DNA of 64,000 nucleotides from Streptomyces sp. LUP47B (GTDB taxonomy: Bacteria; Actinomycetota; Actinomycetes; Streptomycetales; Streptomycetaceae), in NCBI RefSeq assembly GCF_001746295.1, contig NZ_MJAH01000003.1, forward strand, positions 616,575 to 680,574, given 5' to 3'. Below the pieces are notes generated by a model that was given only the letters and a program-made list of their open reading frames with translations, did no database searches and was not told where the DNA came from. Numbering within the stretch: position 1 is the first letter of the stretch; every line of letters begins with the position of its first letter. The position numbers and the translations under genes were made by a program. Of this stretch, positions 8,993 to 17,515 are shown piece after piece.

Positions 8993-9945
8993 ACCGGTAC
9001 GACCCCGAAGGCGCGATAGCCGAGGCCGCCAAGGCGTACTCCAACTGGGGCCGTTGGGGCGAGGACGACGTCCTCGGCACCCTCAACTTCCTCGACGAGG
9101 GCAAGCGCCGCGAGGGCGCCGCCCTCGTCCGGCGGGGCGTGAGCTTCTCGCTGTCGCAGCGGTTCGACATGGACGGCCCGCAGAAGGGCTGGCGACGCCG
9201 CACCAACCCGGTGCACACCATGCTCGACACCGGCACCGACGCCGCCCTCGGCAACCAGGGCTTCCCGCACGGCATCGGCGGCGCCGACGACGTGATCGCG
9301 ATGCCGCTGCAGTGCTCGACCCAGTGGGACGGCCTGGGGCACATCTTCGACCACGGCAAGGCGTGGAACGGCCGGGCGGCCGAGAAGGTCGTCACCTCCG
9401 ACGGCGACCTGGTCACCGGCATCGAGCACATGGCGCCGCACGTCGCCGGGCGCGGCGTGCTGCTGGACGTCGGCCAAGTCCACGGGCGGAACGGCGAGTT
9501 GCCCGACGCTTTCGCCGTCACCGAGGAACACCTCATCCGGACCGCCGCCGCCCACGGGGTGTGGGTCGGCCGCGGGGACATCGTCGTCGTACGCACAGGG
9601 CAGCTCACCAGGGTCCGCCGCGACGGCTGGGGCGACTACGCGGGCGGCGCGGCGCCCGGCCTGTCGTTCACCACGGCCGGCTGGCTGCACCGCACGGAGA
9701 TCGCCGCCATCGCCACCGACACCTGGGGCTTCGAGGTCAGGCCCAACGAGTTCGAGCACGCCTTCCAGCCACTGCACCAGGTCGTCATCCCCAACATGGG
9801 CCTGCTGATCGGCGAGATGTGGGACCTCGACGCCCTCGCCGCGGACTGCGCGGCCGACGGCGTGTACGAGTTCTGGCTCACCGCCGCCCCCCTCCCGATC
9901 ACCGGCGCCGTCGGCTCTCCCGTCAACCCGATCGCCGTCAAGTAG
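8989..9945 (+). CDS. Cyclase family protein (kynurenine formamidase-like metal hydrolase)
   Basis: A 318-residue member of the PF04199 family. The metal-binding signature appears as STQWDGLGHIFDHG around residues 105-118, a form seen in long actinobacterial members rather than the HxGTHxD form of bacterial kynurenine formamidases. Family members hydrolyse cyclic or N-formyl amides (isatin hydrolase, kynurenine formamidase) or act in polyketide cyclisation. Within this operon a hydrolytic ring-opening or amide-cleaving role is plausible. It is coupled to the FAH gene by ATGA. Confidence 0.8.
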   Translation: MNRYDPEGAIAEAAKAYSNWGRWGEDDVLGTLNFLDEGKRREGAALVRRGVSFSLSQRFDMDGPQKGWRRRTNPVHTMLDTGTDAALGNQGFPHGIGGADDVIAMPLQCSTQWDGLGHIFDHGKAWNGRAAEKVVTSDGDLVTGIEHMAPHVAGRGVLLDVGQVHGRNGELPDAFAVTEEHLIRTAAAHGVWVGRGDIVVVRTGQLTRVRRDGWGDYAGGAAPGLSFTTAGWLHRTEIAAIATDTWGFEVRPNEFEHAFQPLHQVVIPNMGLLIGEMWDLDALAADCAADGVYEFWLTAAPLPITGAVGSPVNPIAVK

Positions 9946-9962
9946 CCCTCGCCCAGCCCACA

Positions 9963-10025
9963 CAGAGGAACACCCTCGCCCGGAGCAACCAGAGGAACAC
10001 CCTCGCCCGGAGCAACTAGAGGAAC
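9963..10025 (+). repeat. 27-bp tandem direct repeat in front of a monooxygenase gene
   Basis: Two identical 27-base units (9963-9989 and 9990-10016) are followed by nine bases of a third. Each carries AGAGGAAC, close to a ribosome binding site. The array fills the gap between the cyclase stop and the start at 10038 and may be a recent slippage duplication of a translation start region. Confidence 0.8.
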
Positions 10026-10037
10026 AAAGGACTTCCC

Positions 10038-11168
10038 ATGAGAACACCCCGCACCGTCCTGGTCGTCGGCGGCGGATCGGCCGGCAACGCCGCCACGATC
10101 CTGCTCCGCAGGGCCGGACTGACCGTCGACCTCATCGAGGCCAGGGAGGACTGGAACGCCACCGCGGGTTCCGGCATCACCGTCCAGGGCAACGCCCTGC
10201 GGGTCCTGCGTGAACTGGGCGTGTGGGAGCAGGTGCAGGCCTCCGGGTTCGGCTTCGGATCGCTCGGCATCACCGGCCCTGACGGCACCGTCCTGCACGT
10301 CGTGGAGGACATCCGCACCGGCGGTGACGACCTGCCCGCCACCGTCGGCATGCAGCGGCCGCAGTTGCAGTGCATCCTCATCGACGCCGTCCGGGCGAGC
10401 GGCGCCTCGGTGCGGCTCGGCACCCGAGCCGAGAGCTTCGACCAGGACGCCGACGGCGTGCGGGTGCGTTTCACCGACGGCAGCGAGAGCCGCTACGACC
10501 TGGTGATCGCCGCGGACGGCATGGGATCGAGCACACGAGACGCGATCGGCATCCCCGACCGTCCCGTGCCGACCGGTATGGCGATCTGGCGCATCGCCGC
10601 TCCCCGTCCCGAGGGCCTGGAGCGGACCGACCTCGCCTACGGCGGTCCCGCCTACATCGCCGGCTACTGCCCCACCAGTCAGGACACCATCTACGCCTAC
10701 GCGGTCGAGGCCAACCGCGATCGCGCGTCCATACCCCCCGAGAGCTACGCCGACGAGATGCGCGGCCTCGTGCAGGGGTACGGCGGCCACTGGACCGAGA
10801 TCGTCAAGCACATCGACGATCCGGCGAAGGTCAACTACACGTGGTACCACCGGCTCTTGGTGGAGGGCTCCTGGCATCGCGGACGGGTCGTGCTGATCGG
10901 TGACGCGGCCCACAGTTGCCCGCCCACCCTGGCTCAGGGCGCCGCGATGTCCCTGGAGGACGCGCTGGTTCTCGCCGAGCTGCTCACCGGCACGGACGAC
11001 TGGGACGACCAGCTGTTCCAGACGTACTACGAGCGCCGCATCTCGCGGGTGCGCCCGGTGGTGGACGCCTCCATGCAGATCGGTCAGTGGCAGCTCGACG
11101 GAGTGCGTGACGCCGATGTGCCCGGCCTGGTCAACCGCATGTCGACCATGCTCAGGGACTTGCCGTGA
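10038..11168 (+). CDS. FAD-dependent aromatic-ring hydroxylase
   Basis: A 376-residue PHBH-fold monooxygenase. VLVVGGGSAGNAATILLRR binds the FAD ADP moiety; the DG motif is YDLVIAADGMGSS; the GD motif is VVLIGDAAHSCPPTLAQGA. The length fits single-component enzymes such as salicylate or 3-hydroxybenzoate hydroxylases. In the operon it would insert a hydroxyl on the ring before the dioxygenase acts. AAAGGA precedes the ATG, and its last bases overlap the next gene by GTGA. Confidence 0.85.
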   Translation: MRTPRTVLVVGGGSAGNAATILLRRAGLTVDLIEAREDWNATAGSGITVQGNALRVLRELGVWEQVQASGFGFGSLGITGPDGTVLHVVEDIRTGGDDLPATVGMQRPQLQCILIDAVRASGASVRLGTRAESFDQDADGVRVRFTDGSESRYDLVIAADGMGSSTRDAIGIPDRPVPTGMAIWRIAAPRPEGLERTDLAYGGPAYIAGYCPTSQDTIYAYAVEANRDRASIPPESYADEMRGLVQGYGGHWTEIVKHIDDPAKVNYTWYHRLLVEGSWHRGRVVLIGDAAHSCPPTLAQGAAMSLEDALVLAELLTGTDDWDDQLFQTYYERRISRVRPVVDASMQIGQWQLDGVRDADVPGLVNRMSTMLRDLP

Positions 11169-12214
11169 CCTCCCACCTGGCACCCGGCCACCAGCCCACG
11201 ACGAGCACCGACCCGTACCCCTGGCCCACGGTCGATGTGCACGCCCACGTCCTGCTGCCCGCGATCGAGGCACTCGTGGACGGCTCGCCGGGCCTCGCCG
11301 AAGCGAGGGCACTCGACGCCCGCCGCAACGGACCGGCCGCGCTCGCCGTCAACGGGCCCATGGTGCGCGAGCGGATCCCCCGGCTCACCGACGCCGACGT
11401 GCGGCTGGCCGCGATGGACGCCCAGGGCGTCGATGTGCAGTTGGTCAGCCCGTCCCCGTCGCACTACCACCCCTGGACGGACGAGGCGACCGCCGACAAG
11501 GTGTGCCGGCTGGCCAACGAGGGCACGGCGGCGCACTGCTCGGCCGCACCGGACCGACTCAAAGGGCTTGGCCTGGTCCCGCTGCACCACCCCGACCTGG
11601 CCGTCGCGGCACTCGAACACGCCCTGGAACTTGGTCTGTTGGGTGTGGAGATCTCCAGCCACTCGCCGGACCGCGAGCTGTCCGACCCGGCCTACGAGCC
11701 CTTCTGGCGGCGGGCCGAGGAAACCGGCGCGGTGCTCTTCCTGCACCCGTTCGGCTGCACCCTCGACGAGCGGCTGGACCGGTGGTACCTGTCCAACACC
11801 GTCGGCCAGCCCACCGAGAACGCGGTCGCGCTGTCCCACCTGATCTTCTCCGGGGTCCTGGACCGCCATCCGGGACTGAAACTGATCGCGGCGCACGGCG
11901 GCGGCTACCTCCCCACCCACATCGGCCGCGCCGACCACGCCTGGTCCGTCCGCGCCGACGCGGGCACCGACTGCGCCCAGCTGCCCAGCAGTTACCTCAA
12001 GCGGCTCTACTTCGACTCCCTCGTCCACGACCCCCACGTCCTGCGCGCGCTCATCGCCGCCGCGGGCGCGGACCGGGTCCTGATCGGCTCCGACTTCCCC
12101 TTCGACATGGGCACCGAAGACCCCGTCGGGGCACTGCGCTCCGCCCACCTGCCCGAAGCCGACTTCCACGCCGTACGCGGGGGCAACGCGGCAGCGCTGC
12201 TGCGGCTCACCTGA
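11165..12214 (+). CDS. Amidohydrolase 2 family protein (ACMSD-like)
   Basis: A 349-residue TIM-barrel metal enzyme of PF04909. The metal-binding HxH is in VDVHAHVLL (H26, H28), a further histidine in LIAAHGGGYLP, and the catalytic aspartate in IGSDFPFD. The family includes aminocarboxymuconate-semialdehyde decarboxylase, resorcylate decarboxylase and 5-carboxyvanillate decarboxylase, so decarboxylation of a ring carboxylate or of a ring-cleavage product is likely. The GTG at 11165 overlaps the previous stop by four bases. Confidence 0.8.
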   Translation: MTSHLAPGHQPTTSTDPYPWPTVDVHAHVLLPAIEALVDGSPGLAEARALDARRNGPAALAVNGPMVRERIPRLTDADVRLAAMDAQGVDVQLVSPSPSHYHPWTDEATADKVCRLANEGTAAHCSAAPDRLKGLGLVPLHHPDLAVAALEHALELGLLGVEISSHSPDRELSDPAYEPFWRRAEETGAVLFLHPFGCTLDERLDRWYLSNTVGQPTENAVALSHLIFSGVLDRHPGLKLIAAHGGGYLPTHIGRADHAWSVRADAGTDCAQLPSSYLKRLYFDSLVHDPHVLRALIAAAGADRVLIGSDFPFDMGTEDPVGALRSAHLPEADFHAVRGGNAAALLRLT

Positions 12215-12264
12215 CCCCCACGCTCGCCTGACCCCACGCCTGCCCCCACAGGAGGAAACCCATC

Positions 12265-13203
12265 ATGAGTGCACGTCTGCTGACCCACCTCCGCCACGTC
12301 GACCTCGCCGTACCCGACTACGACAAACAGCTCGACTTCTATGCCGGCGTCTGGGGCCTGACCAAGGTCGCCGAGGATTCCGGGATCTCCTTCCTGGCCG
12401 CCGAGGGCAGCCCTGAGCAGTACGTCGTCCGGCTGCGCAAGGCCGAGGAGAAGCGCCTCGACCTCGTCTCCTACGGCGCCGCGAACCCGGCCGACGTGGA
12501 CACTCTCGCCGAGCAACTCCTCGCAGGTGGTGTGCAGTTGATCTCGCAGCCGGGCAAGGTCGACACCCCCGGAGGCGGCTACGGCTTCCGCTTCTTCGAT
12601 GTCGACGGCCGTACGGTCGAGGTCTCCGCGGACGTCGAGGCCCGCCGGCACCGCAGGATCGAGGAGAAGGAGTCGATCCCGGTCAGGCTGAGCCACGTCG
12701 TCCTCAACTCCCCTGATCTGAACAGGACTCGGGAGTGGTACGAGCGCCACCTCGGCTTCCGCCTGACCGACACGCTCAGCTCGCCGCACATGGGCGAGGT
12801 CATGCACTTCATGCGGATCTCCAACCAGCACCACTCGATGGCCGTCGCGCAGGGCCCGCACACCTCCGTGCACCACGTCTCCTTCGAGATGCGCGGCGTC
12901 GACGAGTACCTGCGTGGCACCGGACGCCTGCTGCGGGCCGGAGTCCACAAGGTCTGGGGCCCCGGCCGGCACACGGCGGGCGACAACACGTTCACCTATT
13001 TCCTCGACCCGCACGGCAACACCGTCGAGTACACGACCGAGCTGGAGCTCGTCGACGAGGACACCTGGCACCCGCATGTCTACGACTTCTCCCAGCCCGA
13101 GGTCGCCGACCAGTGGGGCACGGCCAACCCGATGAACGAACTCGTCGCCAAGGAGTCGTTCAACGACGTCGACCCCGGCGTGTTCGTCGCCCCGCCGGTC
13201 TGA
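12265..13203 (+). CDS. Two-domain extradiol (type I) ring-cleavage dioxygenase
   Basis: A 312-residue protein with two VOC domains, as in BphC and catechol 2,3-dioxygenases. The second domain carries the Fe(II) triad at H144 (SHVVLNS), H204 (HHVSFE) and E255 (NTVEYTTE), with spacings close to those of BphC, and Y245 matches the catalytic tyrosine. It would cleave a catechol-like ring next to the diol, giving a hydroxymuconate-type product for the FAH-family enzymes. An AGGAGGAAA site precedes the ATG. The intact triad favours real catalysis, but the substrate is unknown. Confidence 0.8.
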   Translation: MSARLLTHLRHVDLAVPDYDKQLDFYAGVWGLTKVAEDSGISFLAAEGSPEQYVVRLRKAEEKRLDLVSYGAANPADVDTLAEQLLAGGVQLISQPGKVDTPGGGYGFRFFDVDGRTVEVSADVEARRHRRIEEKESIPVRLSHVVLNSPDLNRTREWYERHLGFRLTDTLSSPHMGEVMHFMRISNQHHSMAVAQGPHTSVHHVSFEMRGVDEYLRGTGRLLRAGVHKVWGPGRHTAGDNTFTYFLDPHGNTVEYTTELELVDEDTWHPHVYDFSQPEVADQWGTANPMNELVAKESFNDVDPGVFVAPPV

Positions 13204-13313
13204 CCCCTTCAGATCCGGGGGCGCGGCACCTCCTGTCCTGCCCTGACTGCGCGCCGCGCCCCCGGTTCCTCCCGCCCCCGAGAACCTCGTATCCCAGAGC
13301 CTGGAGCACGCAC

Positions 13314-14273
13314 ATGCGTTTCGCCGCGTACGAGCACCGACACCAGCGCCAGGTGGCCGTCGTCGGCGAGGACGGCCACCTCCACCCGGTCCCCGGCCGG
13401 CGCACACTCACCGAACTGATCACAGGCGGCGCCCTCTTGGAGGCGGGAGCCACGGCCCTGGATGTCCCGGCCGGACCCCACGTCTCCGAGGTGCGACTGC
13501 TTTCGCCGCTGTTGCCGGCCTCCGTACGTGACTTCGTCACCTTCGAGGAGCATGTCGAGGGCGTACGGCGCTCGGTGGACGGGGCGAGTGGCGTGCCGGA
13601 CGCCTGGTACGCGGCGCCGACGTTCTACTTCACCAACCCCCACGCCGTGTACGGGCCGTACGACGACATCCCCATGCCGCCGGGGTCCCAGGTGTTGGAC
13701 TTCGAACTCGAAGTCGCCGCCGTCATCGGCCGCGAGGGCCGCGACCTCACCCCCGAGCAGGCGCGTGAGCACATCGTCGGCTACACGGTCTTCAACGACT
13801 GGTCCGCGCGCGACCTCCAGTCCGCCGAGATGAAGGTCGGCCTCGGCCCCTGCAAGGGCAAGGACACGGCCACCACCCTCGGCCCGTACCTGGTCACCGC
13901 CGACGAACTGGAGCCGTACCGGGACGCGGAGGGCTTTCTTCGGCTGGCCCTGACCGCCGAGGTCAACGGGCAGGTGGTCGGCAAGGACCTGCTGTCCAAC
14001 ATGAGCTGGACGTTCGAGGAGATGGTCGCCTACGCCTCCCGTGGCACCCGGGTCGTGCCGGGTGACGTCCTGGGCTCCGGCACGTGCGGGAACGGCGGCT
14101 GCCTCGCCGAGCTGTGGGGGCTGCGGGGCGAGCGGACCCCGCCGCCGCTGGGGCCCGGCGACACCGTCTCGCTCACCGTCGAGGGCATCGGCACGCTCAC
14201 CAACACAGTCATTCCCGGGGTCGATCCCGTGCCCCTGCCGGCCGGCCGGCGCCGCAGCCGGGAGCGGCCATGA
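13314..14273 (+). CDS. Second fumarylacetoacetate hydrolase family protein
   Basis: A 319-residue FAH-family enzyme, only distantly like the one at 7997. Motifs in order are FVTFEEHV, the metal-site region VLDFELEVAAVIG, GYTVFNDWSARDLQ, and VVPGDVLGSGTCGNG. FNDWSARD is typical of acylpyruvate hydrolases and fumarylacetoacetases. The start at 13314 has GGAG in front. It overlaps the SDR gene by ATGA. Two FAH enzymes in one operon suggest two successive hydrolysis or tautomerase/decarboxylase steps after ring cleavage. Confidence 0.85.
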   Translation: MRFAAYEHRHQRQVAVVGEDGHLHPVPGRRTLTELITGGALLEAGATALDVPAGPHVSEVRLLSPLLPASVRDFVTFEEHVEGVRRSVDGASGVPDAWYAAPTFYFTNPHAVYGPYDDIPMPPGSQVLDFELEVAAVIGREGRDLTPEQAREHIVGYTVFNDWSARDLQSAEMKVGLGPCKGKDTATTLGPYLVTADELEPYRDAEGFLRLALTAEVNGQVVGKDLLSNMSWTFEEMVAYASRGTRVVPGDVLGSGTCGNGGCLAELWGLRGERTPPPLGPGDTVSLTVEGIGTLTNTVIPGVDPVPLPAGRRRSRERP

Positions 14274-15022
14274 CGGACCTGTGCTCCAAGAGGCTGCTGG
14301 GCAGGGTGGTCGTGGTCACCGGCGCGGCTCGCGGCCAGGGTGCCGCCGAGGCCGAGGCACTGACCCGCGAGGGCGCTCGGGTGATCGCCACCGATGTGAC
14401 CGAGGCGCCTGGCTGCCGCCGTCTCGACGTCACCAGCGAGCAGGACTGGGCCGATCTCGCTGCCGAGTTGAAGGAGGCGTACGGGCAGGTCCACGGCCTG
14501 GTCAACAACGCGGGCATCACCTGGCGGGCCCGGCTCGGCGACGTACGCCCCGAGGACTTCGACCGCGTCCACGCCGTCAACGTCACCGGCCCGCTGCTCG
14601 GCATCCAGCACCTCGCCCCGCTCATGCCGCCCGGCGCCTCGGTCGTCAACGTCGGCTCCTCCGCCGCGCTCACCGCCCACTACCCGGTGGCGTACACCGC
14701 CAGCAAGTGGGGCCTGCGCGGGCTGTCCAAGGCGGCCGCGCTGGAACTCGGACCGCGCGGAATCCGCGTCAACACGATCCACCCCGGCTACATCGAGACC
14801 GAGATGACCGCCTCCGCCGCCCCCGCCTTCCGCGAGGCCAACATCCGCGAGACCCCGCTCGGCCGCACCGGCACCGTCGACGAGGTCGCCCCACTGATCG
14901 TCTTCCTGCTGTCGGACGAGTCGTCGTTCATCACCGGCGCGGAGATCCCCGTCGACGGCGGCCTCACCGCGCACGGCGGAGTCAAGTCCGTCTCGGACGC
15001 CCTGCGACCGGAGACGCCATGA
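14270..15022 (+). CDS. Short-chain dehydrogenase/reductase
   Basis: A 250-residue classical SDR. The cofactor loop TGAARGQG starts near residue 17, NNAG is at 79-82, and the catalytic set is S130/S131, Y142 and K146 (YTASK). The C-terminus [12 protein letters not shown] is standard. The aspartate in IATDVTE, at the end of strand 2, favours NAD over NADP. It probably oxidises an alcohol or dihydrodiol intermediate of the pathway. Its start is within the FAH stop codon (ATGA). Confidence 0.85.
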   Translation: MTDLCSKRLLGRVVVVTGAARGQGAAEAEALTREGARVIATDVTEAPGCRRLDVTSEQDWADLAAELKEAYGQVHGLVNNAGITWRARLGDVRPEDFDRVHAVNVTGPLLGIQHLAPLMPPGASVVNVGSSAALTAHYPVAYTASKWGLRGLSKAAALELGPRGIRVNTIHPGYIETEMTASAAPAFREANIRETPLGRTGTVDEVAPLIVFLLSDESSFITGAEIPVDGGLTAHGGVKSVSDALRPETP

Positions 15023-15065
15023 CCGACACCCTGTGCCGTGCCGTCACCAGAAAGGACCATCGCAA

Positions 15066-15848
15066 GTGAACAAGGTCAGCGCCGGCGCCGCGGAGGCGGT
15101 CGCCGACATCACGGACGGCGCCTCGCTGGCCGTCGGGGGCTTCGGCCTCAGCGGTGTACCCGAAGTCCTCGTCCGTGCCCTGTACGCACAGGGTGCGGAC
15201 GGTCTGAAGGTCGTCTCCAACAACTGCGGGGTCGACGGCCGTGGCCTCGGCGTTCTGCTTGCCGCGGGCCGTATCGCCCGGGTGACCGGCTCCTACGTCG
15301 GCGAGAACAAGGAGTTCGCCCGCCAGTACCTGTCGGGCGAGCTGGAGGTGGAGCTGGTGCCGCAGGGCACGCTGGCCGAACGCCTGCGCGCGGGCGGCGC
15401 GGGCATCCCCGCCTTCTACACCCCGGCCGGCGTCGGCACCCAGGTGGAGCGGGGCGGACTGCCCTGGCGGTACGCGGCCGACGGCACGGTCGTCGTGGCC
15501 TCGCCGTCAAAGGAGACCCGGGACTTCGACGGCCGTACCCACGTCCTGGAGCACGGCATCAACACCGACTTCGCCCTCGTACGGGCCTGGCGCGGCGACC
15601 GGCACGGCAACCTCGTCTTCCGTAGGTCCGCCGCCAACTTCAACCCGCTCGCCGCGATGGCCGGCCGCATCACCGTCGCCGAGGTGGAGGAGCTCGTGGA
15701 GCCGGGCGAGCTGCGTCCCGACGAGGTGCACCTGCCCGGCATCTTCGTCCAGCGGGTCGTGGCCCTCACCGCTGAAGAGGCAGCCGACAAGCCGGTCGAG
15801 CGGCTTTCGATCTCCGCGTCTCCGACACGAGGAACGGTAGGTACCTGA
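15066..15848 (+). CDS. 3-oxoacid CoA-transferase subunit A
   Basis: A 260-residue alpha subunit of a family I CoA transferase. It shows the glycine-rich [13 protein letters not shown] near residue 20 and [15 protein letters not shown] in the middle, as in ScoA, AtoD and PcaI. With the B subunit it moves CoA from succinyl- or acetyl-CoA onto a 3-oxo acid. The start is the GTG at 15066 with AAAGGA upstream; an earlier in-frame ATG lies in sequence without similarity. The C-terminal tail is a little long. Its stop shares one base with the next start. Confidence 0.88.
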   Translation: MNKVSAGAAEAVADITDGASLAVGGFGLSGVPEVLVRALYAQGADGLKVVSNNCGVDGRGLGVLLAAGRIARVTGSYVGENKEFARQYLSGELEVELVPQGTLAERLRAGGAGIPAFYTPAGVGTQVERGGLPWRYAADGTVVVASPSKETRDFDGRTHVLEHGINTDFALVRAWRGDRHGNLVFRRSAANFNPLAAMAGRITVAEVEELVEPGELRPDEVHLPGIFVQRVVALTAEEAADKPVERLSISASPTRGTVGT

Positions 15849-16498
15849 TGGCCTGGACCCGCGACCAGATGGCCGCCCGCGCCGCCGCCGAACTCACCGA
15901 CGGCTCCTACGTGAACCTGGGCATCGGCCTGCCGACGCTGATCCCCGGCCATCTGCCGGCCGGCGTGCATGTCGTGCTGCACTCCGAGAACGGCATCCTC
16001 GGCACCGGGCCGTACCCCACCGAGGACGAGGTCGACCCCGACCTGATCAACGCCGGCAAGGAGACCGTCACGGTGCTGCCCGGCGCCTCCTTCTTCGACT
16101 CCGCGCTGTCCTTCGGGATGATCCGCGGCGGGCACATCGACACCGCCGTCCTGGGCGCCATGCAAGTGTCGGCCACGGGCGACCTGGCCAACTGGATGAT
16201 TCCCGGAAAGATGGTCAAGGGCATGGGCGGCGCCATGGACCTCGTTCACGGCGCCCGGCGTGTCATCGTCCTGATGGACCACACCGCCAAGGACGGCACC
16301 CCCAAGATCGTCGGGGAATGCTCTCTGCCGCTGACCGGCGAGCGCTGCGTCCATCGCGTCATCACCGACCTCGGCGTCCTGGACGTCACGCCGACCGGCC
16401 TCGCGCTCGTCGAGACGGCACCCGGGGTCGCCGTCGAGGACATTCGCGCCCGCACCGGCGCGCCGCTGCACACCGACGCCGTCACGGCCACCTGCTGA
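15848..16498 (+). CDS. 3-oxoacid CoA-transferase subunit B
   Basis: A 216-residue beta subunit. It contains the catalytic glutamate at E47 in SENGILG and the family pattern NLGIGLPT before it; [14 protein letters not shown] and [14 protein letters not shown] follow. The enzyme forms a glutamyl-CoA intermediate at E47. ATG overlaps the stop of subunit A (TGATG), ensuring matched synthesis. The pair suggests the pathway yields a 3-oxo acid, for example a beta-ketoadipate-like compound, that is activated and thiolysed. Confidence 0.9.
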   Translation: MAWTRDQMAARAAAELTDGSYVNLGIGLPTLIPGHLPAGVHVVLHSENGILGTGPYPTEDEVDPDLINAGKETVTVLPGASFFDSALSFGMIRGGHIDTAVLGAMQVSATGDLANWMIPGKMVKGMGGAMDLVHGARRVIVLMDHTAKDGTPKIVGECSLPLTGERCVHRVITDLGVLDVTPTGLALVETAPGVAVEDIRARTGAPLHTDAVTATC

Positions 16499-16534
16499 TT
16501 CCCCTCGTCCTTTCATCCCGCACGGAGCCCCGAG

Positions 16535-17515
16535 ATGACCGTCTTTCTCACCGACGCCGACGTCAGAGCCGCCTTCGACTGGGCCGACGCCATCACGGCC
16601 CTGCACAGCGCCTACGCCGCACCGCCTGACGAGTCCCGCTTCCCTGCCCGCACGATGGCTCGCGGAGACGGCCTGTGGCTGCGCACGCTCAGCGGTGTGC
16701 CCGGTGACGGCGGCCCCATGGGGGCGAAGTTGATCGCCGCTTCACCCCGGCACCGGCGCGCCTCGTATCTGATCCCGTTGTTCGACCAGGACAGCATGGA
16801 GCTGACGGCGCTCCTGGACGGCCACTCCATCACGGGTTTCCGTACCGCGGCCACCTCGGCACTCGCCGCCGACCTGCTCGCCCCTGCCGGCCCCCTGCGG
16901 GTAGCCGTGATCGGGTCCGGCTTCGAGGCGCAGAACCATGTCCGTGCCCTGGCGGCGACGCGCACGCTGTCGTCCGTAACGGTGTTCAGCCCCAACCCGG
17001 CCAGCCGCACCCGCTTCACCGGGGAACTCGCCGACCTCGGGCTGCCGCTCGTCGGCGCGGAGAGCGCCGAGGCGGCCGTCGCCGATAGCGACCTGGTGAT
17101 CTGCGCGGCCCGCTCCCGCGACGAGCAGCCGACCCTGCGGGAGGTTCCGGCCGGCGTGACCGTCGTGTCGATCGGTTCCACCCTTCCCGAGCAGCGCGAA
17201 CTGGCGACCGAGGTGATCGCTCGCGCCGAGGTGATCGTCGCCGACATGGCCGACGAGGTCACCGAGGACACGGGAGACCTGATCGCGGCGAGGAAGGCGG
17301 GCGTCGACCTCGCCGGAAAGGTGGTCCCGCTCGCCGACGTCGTCTCCGGCCGCGCGCCCGGCCGACCGGCCGAGGACCCGGACGCGGTCGTGATCTACAA
17401 GTCCGTCGGCTCGGCGGCGCAGGACCTCGCCGTCGCCGCGATGTGCGTGCGGCGGGCCGCCGAACTGTCCCTGGGCACCGAACTGCCCGTCACCATCTCC
17501 CCCGTCTCGAAGTGA
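16535..17515 (+). CDS. Ornithine cyclodeaminase / mu-crystallin family protein
   Basis: A 326-residue protein with the fold of ornithine cyclodeaminase, alanine dehydrogenase and ketimine reductases. Around residues 120-140 is the NAD(P)-binding VAVIGSGFEAQNHVRAL; upstream TGFRTAATSALAA is the usual substrate-region motif. The second glycine of the common GxGxQA loop is followed by FEAQ, within family variation. The chemistry could be imine reduction or amino-acid deamination, hinting at a nitrogen-containing substrate. GGAG precedes the ATG; the stop overlaps the next start by GTGA. Confidence 0.8.
   Translation: MTVFLTDADVRAAFDWADAITALHSAYAAPPDESRFPARTMARGDGLWLRTLSGVPGDGGPMGAKLIAASPRHRRASYLIPLFDQDSMELTALLDGHSITGFRTAATSALAADLLAPAGPLRVAVIGSGFEAQNHVRALAATRTLSSVTVFSPNPASRTRFTGELADLGLPLVGAESAEAAVADSDLVICAARSRDEQPTLREVPAGVTVVSIGSTLPEQRELATEVIARAEVIVADMADEVTEDTGDLIAARKAGVDLAGKVVPLADVVSGRAPGRPAEDPDAVVIYKSVGSAAQDLAVAAMCVRRAAELSLGTELPVTISPVSK

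Noticed and set aside
9963..10025. Direct repeats considered as a CRISPR array
   Set aside because: Units are joined head to tail without spacers, there are only two full copies, and no cas genes are present.
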